Assembly: GCA_910578115.1 (NCBI GenBank)
Contig: CAJTPO010000068.1
Location: 1-15,084 of the forward strand
DNA from: an uncultured Lachnospiraceae bacterium
GTDB taxonomy: Bacteria; Bacillota; Clostridia; Lachnospirales; Lachnospiraceae
Reading direction: 5' to 3'
Length of the DNA: 15,084 bases
The notes below the pieces were generated by a model. That model worked only from the letters and a program-made list of their open reading frames with translations. It had not been told where the DNA came from and did no database searches. Shown here in pieces: positions 1-7,120 of the stretch. A program made the position numbers and the translations under genes. Position 1 is the stretch's first letter; the number at the start of each line of letters is the position of its first letter.

Positions 1-108
1 AAAATCTTCTTTCTTTTTGTCAGGTATAAGTTCTTTGCAGGGATGTATATTGCTTTAAAAATGAAGAAAGCAATCTATAATATTATTGGTAAAGGAGTAA
101 AAAAGTAA
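1..108 (+). CDS. C-terminal tail of an unidentified gene (partial)
   Basis: The first reading frame is open from the window edge to a TAA at 106-108 and encodes 35 residues rich in hydrophobic and lysine residues, ending in IIGKGVKK. Only the 3' end is present, so the product cannot be identified. Its position directly before a Wzy-like polymerase, a glycosyltransferase and a flippase, 19 bp from the next start and with the same AT-rich composition, makes a polysaccharide-biosynthesis protein (for example a glycosyltransferase) the likely parent. The frame assignment is fairly secure because it ends just before the next gene; the function is inferred from context only. Confidence 0.5.
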   Translation, partial: KIFFLFVRYKFFAGMYIALKMKKAIYNIIGKGVKK

Positions 109-127
109 CAGTGAAGACGTGGTTGTT

Positions 128-1261
128 ATGTTAAAAAATTTTTTATATTTGTTTATATTTATTTTTTGGTACAGTACAACAATAATGTTTACGACTAATT
201 TAAGAAATGTTATGGGAGTACCGATTTCGACAGTAAATAGTATAGTTGATATTATTATTCTCTTGCTGCTTATGATTCAGATTGTATTTTTTCAATCTTA
301 CAAAAAGAGAGAATTAGTTATAATCATAGGAATTACAACGCCTATCATAATCGCAGCAGCTCTTTCCCGGCAATACTCTCTGTTATCTGGATGGATGTTC
401 ATCGTAGCGGCCAGGAATGTTGATTTCGATAGAGTAATACGTGTAGCATATAAAATTCTTTTAATAATGATACCTGCAATTGTTTTTTTATGTTTTATTG
501 GATTTATAGAAGAGAGAACAATGACACGAGGCGATATTCAGCGTTTTTCATTAGGATTTGTGCATCCTAATCATTTGGGTATGAGAATTTTTCAGCTTAT
601 ATTGTGCCATTTCTATATTAATAAAAATAAACTTGGAATGTTAAATTTCTTTTTTATTATTTCTGCAATTATATTTGTTATTATAATTCCAAATTCTCAG
701 ACTGCGTATATTTGCCTGACAGTTTTTCTGATAATGATATTGGGTTATAGATATTTTATAAATCAAAAACAGATTTTGATGGAAATATGCGCAAAATGTT
801 TAATATCAGGTTATTTGTTGCTTAATATGGTTAGTATTATTTTCTCATATATCGATATTAACAAAAATGTGGTTTTGTCACAAATTGACAAATGGATGTC
901 AATGAGATTTTCATTATGTCATAAGGTATGGCAATTGTATGGGGTTTCTTTCTTTGGACAGAGAATCTATATATCGCCAGAAGAGCGGAAACTGGCAGGT
1001 ATAACAGGTTCTTTATGGCTTGATAATGCATATGTCAGCATGCTTTTGCGGTATGGCGTTTTGGTTTTTCTGTTGTTCTCTATTTGTTATTTATACTTGA
1101 TGAAAGCCATGACTGCTAAAAAGAAGTATGTGTTAGTAATTATATTGTTTTTATATTCATTATATGGTGCGATGGAACCTGCATTGTATATGATTACGCA
1201 TAATATTTTTTTGATTGCGTTTTCTGAAATACTTTACAATAAATGTGACAAAGAAATTTAG
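128..1261 (+). CDS. Wzy-like polysaccharide polymerase (O-antigen ligase/polymerase family membrane protein)
   Basis: This is a multi-pass membrane protein of about 377 residues with roughly 10-12 hydrophobic segments spread over its length and a longer extracytoplasmic loop at about residues 245-300. A HPNHLG stretch after the fifth hydrophobic segment resembles the HPN/NPN-x-LG motif common in Firmicute Wzy-like polymerases. Such proteins join lipid-linked repeat units into long chains outside the membrane. Overall similarity in this family is poor, so the call rests on topology, this motif and the neighbours (glycosyltransferase, flippase). I chose the ATG at 128; an in-frame GTG at 119 would add three residues, and neither has a strong ribosome binding site. 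Codon use is very AT-rich, as in the following two genes. Confidence 0.72.
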   Translation: MLKNFLYLFIFIFWYSTTIMFTTNLRNVMGVPISTVNSIVDIIILLLLMIQIVFFQSYKKRELVIIIGITTPIIIAAALSRQYSLLSGWMFIVAARNVDFDRVIRVAYKILLIMIPAIVFLCFIGFIEERTMTRGDIQRFSLGFVHPNHLGMRIFQLILCHFYINKNKLGMLNFFFIISAIIFVIIIPNSQTAYICLTVFLIMILGYRYFINQKQILMEICAKCLISGYLLLNMVSIIFSYIDINKNVVLSQIDKWMSMRFSLCHKVWQLYGVSFFGQRIYISPEERKLAGITGSLWLDNAYVSMLLRYGVLVFLLFSICYLYLMKAMTAKKKYVLVIILFLYSLYGAMEPALYMITHNIFLIAFSEILYNKCDKEI

Positions 1262-1274
1262 GGTGAAGATTAAT

Positions 1275-2306
1275 ATGCATTATAAGGTGAGCGTTATTAT
1301 CCCGGTCTATAATGTGGAACAGTATCTTGAACAATGTTTAGACAGTATTGTAAATCAAACATTAAAAGAAGTAGAGATAATAATTGTTGATGACGGATCT
1401 AAAGACAGATCCAGAGAAATTGTTGATGAATATGAAGAAAAATATGCTGATGTGTTTTCAATACACAAAGAACATAAAGGACCTGGAGCGGCAAGAAATT
1501 CGGGTATGTCATGTGCACATGGAGACTATCTGTATTTCATGGACAGCGATGACTGCCTGGACATCAATGCTTTAGAAAGGCTCTATCAGGTGGCAAGTCA
1601 GGAGGGATTGGATTTAGTATTATTTTCTGGAAAAGCGTTTACGGAAGATAAGGATTTAAAGGATATTGTAAGCAGATTCCGGTATTTGAGAACGCGGCAT
1701 TTGAATAAAGTTATGTCTGGAAAAGACGGATTTCTATTAACTCATTCAGATGGTGAATATATGACATCACTTTGTATAAGGTTTTATGACCGGTCATATT
1801 TGAAAAAAATAAATATAGAATTCAATGAAGATATTATTCATGAGGATGAAGATTTTGGATTTCTTTCTTTGGTTATGGCAGATAAAGTGGAAATTATAGG
1901 AGATATTTTTTTTTCAAGAAGGATCAGGATAAATTCTATTATGACATCGAAGCAGGGGAAAAGAAGAATAGAGGGTTATATGTATGCCTGGAACAGAGTG
2001 ATGGAATTTTGTTGTGATTGTGAATGGAATAGTGAAGAAAAAAAGGAACTTGTATTGTTTGCAGTAAAATACCTGTTTTGTATGACTAAATCATATTGCG
2101 AAGCTGATAAAGAAGAAAGAAGAGAATGCAGGGATATAATTGATTTGTTGGATTCAATTATAAGAGAAACATATTTAAATTATAATCATTTATTAAGTTG
2201 TAAGAAAATATTGCAGATGAATTTGTTTGTAATAAATAAACAGGTATATATTATTTTGCATAAAGTTTTTTGGCGCATAAAAAAGTTATTATATACTGAG
2301 GATTAA
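1275..2306 (+). CDS. Glycosyltransferase family 2 (GT-A fold)
   Basis: A 343-residue cytoplasmic enzyme expected to transfer a sugar from a nucleotide-sugar donor to a lipid-linked oligosaccharide. The N-terminus shows the canonical GT2 fold: VSVIIPVYN at residues 5-13, the nucleotide-binding DDGS at 39-42, GAARN at 71-75, and the metal-binding DSDD at 90-93. An acidic HEDEDFGF stretch in the middle fits the usual acidic motif of the acceptor side. The open frame extends upstream to 1215, but that start lies inside the polymerase gene; the ATG at 1275, with AGGGTGAAG just upstream, gives a start immediately before the conserved VSVIIPVYN strand. It starts 13 bp after the polymerase stop and ends 4 bp before the flippase, so the three are probably one operon. 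The sugar specificity cannot be read from the sequence. Confidence 0.9.
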   Translation: MHYKVSVIIPVYNVEQYLEQCLDSIVNQTLKEVEIIIVDDGSKDRSREIVDEYEEKYADVFSIHKEHKGPGAARNSGMSCAHGDYLYFMDSDDCLDINALERLYQVASQEGLDLVLFSGKAFTEDKDLKDIVSRFRYLRTRHLNKVMSGKDGFLLTHSDGEYMTSLCIRFYDRSYLKKINIEFNEDIIHEDEDFGFLSLVMADKVEIIGDIFFSRRIRINSIMTSKQGKRRIEGYMYAWNRVMEFCCDCEWNSEEKKELVLFAVKYLFCMTKSYCEADKEERRECRDIIDLLDSIIRETYLNYNHLLSCKKILQMNLFVINKQVYIILHKVFWRIKKLLYTED

Positions 2307-2310
2307 ATTA

Positions 2311-3777
2311 ATGCATTTTGAGAAAGAGATATCATCTTTAAAAACGGCAGTGTTAATCAATGCCATATCAAAATATTTCAAAGTATTAATCAATCTGTTT
2401 TTTACAGCTATATTAGCGCGTATTCTTACACCGGAAGATTATGGGGTAGTGGCAGTAGTTACGGTTTTCACTACTTTTTTTTCGATTTTTTCTGATATGG
2501 GTTTGAGTACAGCGGTTATTCAGAATAAAGACCTTGGGAAAGATGATGTTAATAGTATTTATTCATTTTCGGTATATATGGGTATTATTCTTTGTATTCT
2601 GTTTGCTGCTTTTTCTTATCCGTTATCAATTTTCTATAAAGATACTGTTTATGTGTCGCTGGTCTGCATTCTTTCAATATCTCTGCTCTTTAATACCATG
2701 AATATGATACCCAGTGCGTTGCTGATGAAGAATAAATTATTTCTTGCATCTGCATTGCGAACCATTGTACAAGTGGCTGCAGGTGGAATTGTGTCAATTA
2801 TAATGGCATTGATGGGGTATAAATATTATGCGATAGTAACTTCTTCAGTGTTTCAGGCTGTTTTAGCATATTTATGGAATATGAGGCATTCTGGATTAAG
2901 GTTTTGCAGGAAGGTGAATATAAGCAGTATTAAAAAAGTATTAGGATTTTCTATATTTCAGTTTGCATTCAGTATTGTGAATTATTTTTCGAGAAATCTG
3001 GACAATCTATTGGTTGGCAGAATAATTGGAAAGGTAATGCTGGGATATTATGATAAAGCATATCAATTAATGCAGTATCCGATATCTAATTTGACGCATG
3101 TTATTACACCGGTATTACATCCGATTTTATCAGAATATCAGGAGGACAAAGAATATATTTACTTTCAATATACGAAAGTTGTACGATTTCTGGCGGCTGT
3201 CGGGATGTTTGTCAGTGTGTGCTGTTATTTAAGTTCAGAAGAATTAGTATATATTTTTTTTGGTAAAAACTGGGAATCTTCTGTACCGTGTTTTACCTGG
3301 ATGAGCATTTCAATATGTGCACAGATGATATCGTCAAGTACAGGCTCCATTTTCCAGAGTTTAAATGAAACGAAAAAAATGTTTTATATTGGAAGTTTCA
3401 ATGCAGTATTAAATGTTATTGCAATTATTTTTGGTGTGTCGACGGGGAATGTCATAAAGCTTTCCATGTGTGTGGGAATCTGTTATATATTCCATTTTTT
3501 TACAACATATTATGTTTTGATAAGATTTGTGTTTGAGCTATCTTTTTTTAAGTTTTTAATTGGCTTGTGGAGAGAAGCGCTGTTAGGTATTTTATTGATG
3601 ACTGCAGCTCTTTTTTATTCTTTTTCTATTCAGAATATTATTTTGGGGTTTGTTATAAAAGCTGCATATTTAGGAAGTGTTTATATAATAGGATTGTTTT
3701 TAACTGGAGAGTACAGGATGTTACTATATGCTGTTGGTATCCTCAGTAAACAAAGGGATACACGCCCTGAACCATGA
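2311..3777 (+). CDS. Wzx/WzxC-type polysaccharide flippase (MOP superfamily)
   Basis: A 488-residue integral membrane protein with about 12-14 hydrophobic segments, the usual size for polysaccharide-transporter flippases. The N-terminal part (ISKYFKVLINLFFTAILARILTPEDYG, then FSDMGLSTAVIQ near residue 65) is characteristic of the WzxC-like branch of lipopolysaccharide/capsule exporters. It would move lipid-linked repeat units across the cytoplasmic membrane for the Wzy-like polymerase two genes upstream. The last residues (QRDTRPEP) are encoded by DNA whose composition differs from the rest of the gene and which continues into the repeat-like junction downstream, so the extreme C-terminus may have been replaced by the junction event. 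Confidence 0.85.
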   Translation: MHFEKEISSLKTAVLINAISKYFKVLINLFFTAILARILTPEDYGVVAVVTVFTTFFSIFSDMGLSTAVIQNKDLGKDDVNSIYSFSVYMGIILCILFAAFSYPLSIFYKDTVYVSLVCILSISLLFNTMNMIPSALLMKNKLFLASALRTIVQVAAGGIVSIIMALMGYKYYAIVTSSVFQAVLAYLWNMRHSGLRFCRKVNISSIKKVLGFSIFQFAFSIVNYFSRNLDNLLVGRIIGKVMLGYYDKAYQLMQYPISNLTHVITPVLHPILSEYQEDKEYIYFQYTKVVRFLAAVGMFVSVCCYLSSEELVYIFFGKNWESSVPCFTWMSISICAQMISSSTGSIFQSLNETKKMFYIGSFNAVLNVIAIIFGVSTGNVIKLSMCVGICYIFHFFTTYYVLIRFVFELSFFKFLIGLWREALLGILLMTAALFYSFSIQNIILGFVIKAAYLGSVYIIGLFLTGEYRMLLYAVGILSKQRDTRPEP

Positions 3778-3801
3778 TATTTGAGTGGTTTTCTGCGGTG
3801 T

Positions 3802-3835
3802 CCTCAATCGGCGTACGTTCAGTACGCCTCAATCG
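3802..3835. repeat. Inverted repeat flanked by direct repeats at the capsule-cluster boundary
   Basis: GGCGTAC (3810-3816) and GTACGCC (3822-3828) form a perfect 7-bp stem around the loop GTTCA. The nonamer CCTCAATCG occurs at 3802-3810 and again at 3827-3835. No T-run follows, so it is not a standard intrinsic terminator. It lies 25 bp after the flippase stop, in a 150-bp stretch with no convincing gene. It looks like part of a dispersed extragenic element or a recombination scar; that reading is inference. Confidence 0.5.
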
Positions 3836-3915
3836 TCCGCCTTGGAAAATGGAACAGGAAGAAGTTCAGGGATATGTTCGTAAAAACCGGAATAGTGTCA
3901 AAGAGAATGTATCCA

Positions 3916-4071
3916 TTAAAGAACCATCGCATTGCCGCAGCCGCTTGGACCCACGATCGCCAGAAACTCCCCCGAAGATACCTGAAAAGATATATTGGAC
4001 AGCGCAGGCGTTTCTCCGTTCAGGTTATGGTAGGAGTAGGAGATATCCTGCAAGGATAATATTGGCTGCAT
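3916..4071 (-). pseudogene. 5' fragment of an ABC-transporter ATP-binding protein gene, truncated in Walker A
   Basis: On the minus strand an ATG at 4071, with AAGGAG ten bases upstream, opens a 51-residue frame. It begins MQPILSLQDISYSY and continues to ALSNISF (residues 23-29), SGEFLAIVGPSGCG (33-46), which is the standard start of an ABC ATPase of the nitrate/sulfonate/taurine type. The Walker A motif should continue as K-S-T, but after GPSGCG the sequence reads N-A-M-V-L and stops, so homology ends near 3931. The lysine needed for ATP binding is absent and the other ~200 residues are missing. This is therefore a relic, still with a translation start, left by a deletion or insertion that also joined the capsule cluster to the core genome. 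It opposes argH, starting 235 bp upstream of it. Confidence 0.75.
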
Positions 4072-4129
4072 AGAACAACAACTCCTTATGTTTATACGTT
4101 ATTGTATGAAAAAGAAGAAAATATGTGTT

Positions 4130-4190
4130 TTGATTGAAATGAAAAATGTTTTATGGTATCATCAAAGTCAGATTTTGCGATAATTATAAT
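4130..4190 (+). promoter_or_regulatory. Putative promoter region for argH
   Basis: TTGATT at 4130-4135 and TATGGT at 4152-4157 are 16 bp apart. A perfect TATAAT also occurs at 4185-4190, though without a good -35 box at 16-18 bp. Either could start the argH transcript, leaving a leader of roughly 110-145 nt. The remaining leader (4191-4290) has no riboswitch or ARG box I can recognise. Confidence 0.35.
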
Positions 4191-4305
4191 AAACGACATA
4201 ACAGATTTCTGTTCCCGGTTCCTGCCAAAGCCACATAGAGCAGCTTTTCATACAGGATACTGCAGGCAGGCGGACAACAGAATGGTGAGATAAGGAGTTG
4301 ATGAC

Positions 4306-5721
4306 ATGGCACAGCTGTGGGGCGGTCGATTTACAAAGGAGACAGACCAGCTTGTCTATAATTTTAACGCCTCGATCTCTTTTGACCGGAAGTTTTTCGG
4401 ACAGGATATCGAGGGCAGTATCGCGCATGTGGTCATGCTGGCGAAGCAGGGCATTCTGACGAAGGAAGAGAAGGATGCCATCTTAAAAGGACTTACCGGA
4501 ATCCGTCAGGATGTGGAGGAAGGGAAGCTTGCGATCACAGAGGAATATGAGGATATTCACAGCTTCGTGGAGGCGAAACTGATCGAGAGGATCGGGGAGG
4601 CCGGCAAGAAGCTGCATACGGGCAGAAGCCGCAATGATCAGGTGGCTCTTGATATGCGTTTGTATACGAGACTGGAAGTACTTCATGTGGATGAGCTGGT
4701 GAAGGAACTTCTGTGTACACTTCTGCGTATCATGGAAGAGAATACGGACACTTATATGCCGGGCTTTACGCATCTGCAGAAGGCGCAGCCGGTGACGCTG
4801 GCGCATCATGTGGGCGCTTATTTCGAGATGTTCAAGCGGGATCGGCTGCGACTGAAAGATATCTACCACCGCATGAATTACTGTCCTCTGGGGGCAGGTG
4901 CGCTGGCAGGCACTACCTATCCGCTGGACAGGAATTATACGGCGTCGCTTCTGGGGTTTGAGGGGCCGACGCTGAACAGCATGGACTCTGTGTCTGACAG
5001 AGACTATATCATTGAATTTCTGTCGGCGCTGTCTACGATCATGATGCATCTGAGCCGGTTTTGCGAGGAGATCATCATCTGGAATTCAGATGAATACCGG
5101 TTTGTGGAGATAGATGATGCCTATTCGACGGGAAGCAGTATCATGCCGCAGAAGAAGAATCCGGATATCGCGGAGCTGGTGCGGGGTAAGACCGGGCGTG
5201 TTTACGGGGCGCTGCTCTCGATCCTGACGACGATGAAGGGTATACCGCTTGCCTATAATAAGGACATGCAGGAAGACAAGGAACTGACCTTTGACGCCAT
5301 TGATACAGTGAAGGGGTGTCTGGCACTGTTTGAGGGTATGGCGCGCACTATGAAGTTCCGTAAGGATATCATGGAGAAGAGCGCCATGCAGGGATTTACC
5401 AATGCCACGGATGCGGCAGATTATCTGGTGGGCAAGGGAGTACCGTTCCGGGATGCCCATGGCGTGATCGGCAGGCTGGTATTGTACTGTATCGACAGGA
5501 AATGCAGTATTGAAGACCTGACCATGGAGGAGCTTAAGGAGATCAGCCCGGCTTTTGAGGCGGATATCTATGAAGCTATCAGTCTGAAGACCTGCGTGGA
5601 GAAGAGATTGACCGTGGGGGCGCCGGGCAGGAAGGCGATGCAGAAGGTGATCACGGCCCAGAGAGAATATCTGACAAAAGACTGGCAGGATGAGGAAGAG
5701 ATATATATGACGAAGCAGTGA
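4306..5721 (+). CDS. argH: Argininosuccinate lyase
   Basis: This cytoplasmic enzyme cleaves argininosuccinate into arginine and fumarate, the last step of arginine biosynthesis. The 471-residue product is full length for the fumarase/aspartase superfamily. Visible markers are LWGGRF at residues 4-9, TGRSRNDQ at 105-112, THLQKAQP at 155-162 with the family's catalytic histidine region (H156), and the superfamily signature GSSIMPQKKNPD at 276-287, whose serine (S277/S278) is the catalytic base in known homologues. AAGGAG at 4292-4297 lies 8 bp before the ATG and fixes the start. argG is not next to it; the gene stands alone between a junction region and asd. Confidence 0.97.
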   Translation: MAQLWGGRFTKETDQLVYNFNASISFDRKFFGQDIEGSIAHVVMLAKQGILTKEEKDAILKGLTGIRQDVEEGKLAITEEYEDIHSFVEAKLIERIGEAGKKLHTGRSRNDQVALDMRLYTRLEVLHVDELVKELLCTLLRIMEENTDTYMPGFTHLQKAQPVTLAHHVGAYFEMFKRDRLRLKDIYHRMNYCPLGAGALAGTTYPLDRNYTASLLGFEGPTLNSMDSVSDRDYIIEFLSALSTIMMHLSRFCEEIIIWNSDEYRFVEIDDAYSTGSSIMPQKKNPDIAELVRGKTGRVYGALLSILTTMKGIPLAYNKDMQEDKELTFDAIDTVKGCLALFEGMARTMKFRKDIMEKSAMQGFTNATDAADYLVGKGVPFRDAHGVIGRLVLYCIDRKCSIEDLTMEELKEISPAFEADIYEAISLKTCVEKRLTVGAPGRKAMQKVITAQREYLTKDWQDEEEIYMTKQ

Positions 5722-5792
5722 CGCGTTTGTGCTGCAGGCAGGTTTGAGCTGTTTCTTAAATGTCTTTGACCCTCGCGGAAGTCGCCAAATAT

Positions 5793-5814
5793 CCATGCAG
5801 ACATGGCTGCATGG
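5793..5814. repeat. Hairpin-forming sequence in the argH-asd gap
   Basis: CCATGCAG (5793-5800) and CTGCATGG (5807-5814) form a perfect 8-bp stem with loop ACATGG. No T-run follows on either strand, so it is not a clear terminator. It is flanked by CTCGCGGAAG and CTTCGCGGG-like sequence (5772-5830), giving the look of a dispersed palindromic extragenic element. Confidence 0.45.
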
Positions 5815-5842
5815 CTCGTTGCTTCGCGGGAATAGAACAGAC

Positions 5843-5909
5843 GCAGATCATAGAAGTACATAGGTTGAATCTGTGCCTGAGGGCACGGATCTGTACGCTG
5901 AGAAAGGAG
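5843..5909 (+). promoter_or_regulatory. Structured leader upstream of asd
   Basis: ATCTGTGCC (5869-5877) pairs with GGCACGGAT (5882-5890) around a TGAG loop: nine pairs including one G-U. Outside it GTACA (near 5857) can pair with TGTAC (near 5892), and CAGATC upstream can compete for GATCTG. The structure ends about a dozen bases before AAAGGAG at 5903-5909, so it could influence ribosome access. It does not show the hallmarks of a lysine or SAM riboswitch. Function is unproven. Confidence 0.35.
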
Positions 5910-5922
5910 TACGATCATAATT

Positions 5923-7008
5923 ATGGAAGAAAGATTAAAAGTAGGAATTTTAGGCGGCACGGGTATGGTAGGACAGAGGTTTATCGCCCTGTTGGAGAAT
6001 CATCCCTGGTTTGAGGTGACGACGATCGCGGCCAGTCCCCGGTCAGCAGGCAAAACGTATGAGGAGGCTGTGGGCGGCAGGTGGAAGATGACTACACCGA
6101 TGCCGGAGGCGGTTAAGAATATCATTGTGAAGAATGTCAATGAAGTGGCCGAGGTAGCGGCGGAGGTGGATTTTGTATTCTCCGCGGTGGATATGACGAA
6201 AGAGGAGATCAGGAAGATCGAGGAAGACTATGCGAGGACGGAGACACCGGTAGTCTCCAACAACAGTGCGCACCGTTGGACGCCGGATGTGCCGATGGTA
6301 GTGCCGGAGATCAATCCGGAGCATTTCCAGGTGATCGAGGCACAGCGGAAACGTCTGGGCACCACCAGAGGATTTATCGCTGTGAAGCCTAACTGTTCCA
6401 TCCAGAGTTATGCACCGGTGCTGACGGCATGGAAGGAATTCGAGCCTTATGAGGTAGTGGCGACTACCTACCAGGCAATTTCCGGAGCGGGAAAGACCTT
6501 TAAAGACTGGCCGGAGATGGTGGAGAATGTGATTCCCTACATAGGCGGCGAGGAAGAGAAGAGTGAGAAAGAGCCGCTGCGGATCTGGGGTAAGGTGGAG
6601 AACGGCGAGATCGTTCCTGCTGTGAGTCCGGTGATTACCTGCCAGTGCATTCGTGTGCCGGTACTTAATGGCCATACGGCAGCAGTGTTCGTGAAGTTCA
6701 GGAAGAAACCGACGAAGGAGCAGCTGATTGAGAAGCTGGTGAATTTCAAGGGGCTTCCGCAGGAGCTTGCGCTGCCCAGCGCACCGAAGCAGTTTATTCA
6801 GGTAATGGAAGAGGAGAACCGTCCCCAGGTGAAACTGGATGTGGACTTCGAGAACGGTATGGGGATCAGCATCGGCCGGATCAGGGAAGACAGCGTATAT
6901 GACTGGAAATTTATCGGTCTTTCCCACAATACGGTGCGCGGTGCGGCAGGCGGTGCAGTGCTCTGTGCGGAGACATTAAAGGCACAGGGTTATATCACGA
7001 AGAAGTAA
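5923..7008 (+). CDS. asd: Aspartate-semialdehyde dehydrogenase
   Basis: This enzyme reduces aspartyl phosphate to aspartate semialdehyde with NADPH, the branch-point step for lysine/diaminopimelate, threonine and methionine synthesis. The 361-residue protein has the Rossmann motif GILGGTGMVGQRF (residues 8-20), the active-site cysteine in KPNCSIQ (C158), TYQAISGAGKTF (182-193), the likely acid/base histidine in VLNGHTAAV (H251), and a C-terminal HNTVRGAAGG helix. The spacing and KPNCSIQ wording fit the archaeal/fungal-like branch of the family, also found in many Clostridia, more than the E. coli-type enzyme; this subgroup call is from memory of the family. AAAGGAG lies 13 bp before the ATG. 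The gene has its own terminator and appears monocistronic. Confidence 0.95.
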   Translation: MEERLKVGILGGTGMVGQRFIALLENHPWFEVTTIAASPRSAGKTYEEAVGGRWKMTTPMPEAVKNIIVKNVNEVAEVAAEVDFVFSAVDMTKEEIRKIEEDYARTETPVVSNNSAHRWTPDVPMVVPEINPEHFQVIEAQRKRLGTTRGFIAVKPNCSIQSYAPVLTAWKEFEPYEVVATTYQAISGAGKTFKDWPEMVENVIPYIGGEEEKSEKEPLRIWGKVENGEIVPAVSPVITCQCIRVPVLNGHTAAVFVKFRKKPTKEQLIEKLVNFKGLPQELALPSAPKQFIQVMEEENRPQVKLDVDFENGMGISIGRIREDSVYDWKFIGLSHNTVRGAAGGAVLCAETLKAQGYITKK

Positions 7009-7018
7009 TGCCCGGATA

Positions 7019-7064
7019 CCTGTAACAGAACAGAGTGGGTATCTGAACTGTTACAGGTTTTGTA
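7019..7064 (+). terminator. Intrinsic terminator after asd
   Basis: CCTGTAACAG (7019-7028) and CTGTTACAGG (7048-7057) form a perfect 10-bp stem, followed directly by TTTTGT. It starts 11 bp after the asd stop. An alternative pairing, GATACC (7015-7020) with GGTATC (7038-7043), overlaps the first arm and would exclude the terminator stem at its base. Confidence 0.8.
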
Positions 7065-7089
7065 TGTAAATTCGAGAATTGAGTATACA
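7060..7089 (+). promoter_or_regulatory. Putative promoter for the DUF234 ATPase gene
   Basis: TTGTAT (7060-7065) and TATACA (7084-7089) are 18 bp apart, about 30 bp before the ATG at 7121. The -35 box overlaps the T-run of the asd terminator, a compact arrangement consistent with a new transcription unit starting here. Confidence 0.35.
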
Positions 7090-7120
7090 TGATATAGATT
7101 TATGAGACAGTGAGGACATT

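Noticed and set aside
1215..1274. Longer N-terminus for the glycosyltransferase
   Set aside because: It would overlap the polymerase gene and precede the conserved VSVIIPVYN strand with unrelated residues; the ATG at 1275 has the better ribosome binding site.
3844..3857. A 14-mer (GGAAAATGGAACAG) shared with 14110-14123
   Set aside because: One 14-base match in 15 kb is close to chance expectation, and the flanks do not align.
3774..4073. Plus-strand ORFs of 92 and 99 residues in two frames after the flippase
   Set aside because: Their products resemble no family, they lack good ribosome binding sites, and part of the region is explained by the minus-strand ABC ATPase fragment and the inverted repeat.
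4483..5049. Long minus-strand ORFs opposite argH, asd, topB and other genes
   Set aside because: They are antisense shadows of clearly identified genes, with low-complexity histidine/arginine/leucine-rich products and no start signals.
5722..5922. Lysine or SAM riboswitch upstream of asd
   Set aside because: The conserved core sequences of those riboswitches are not visible and the leader is short; only generic hairpins are seen.
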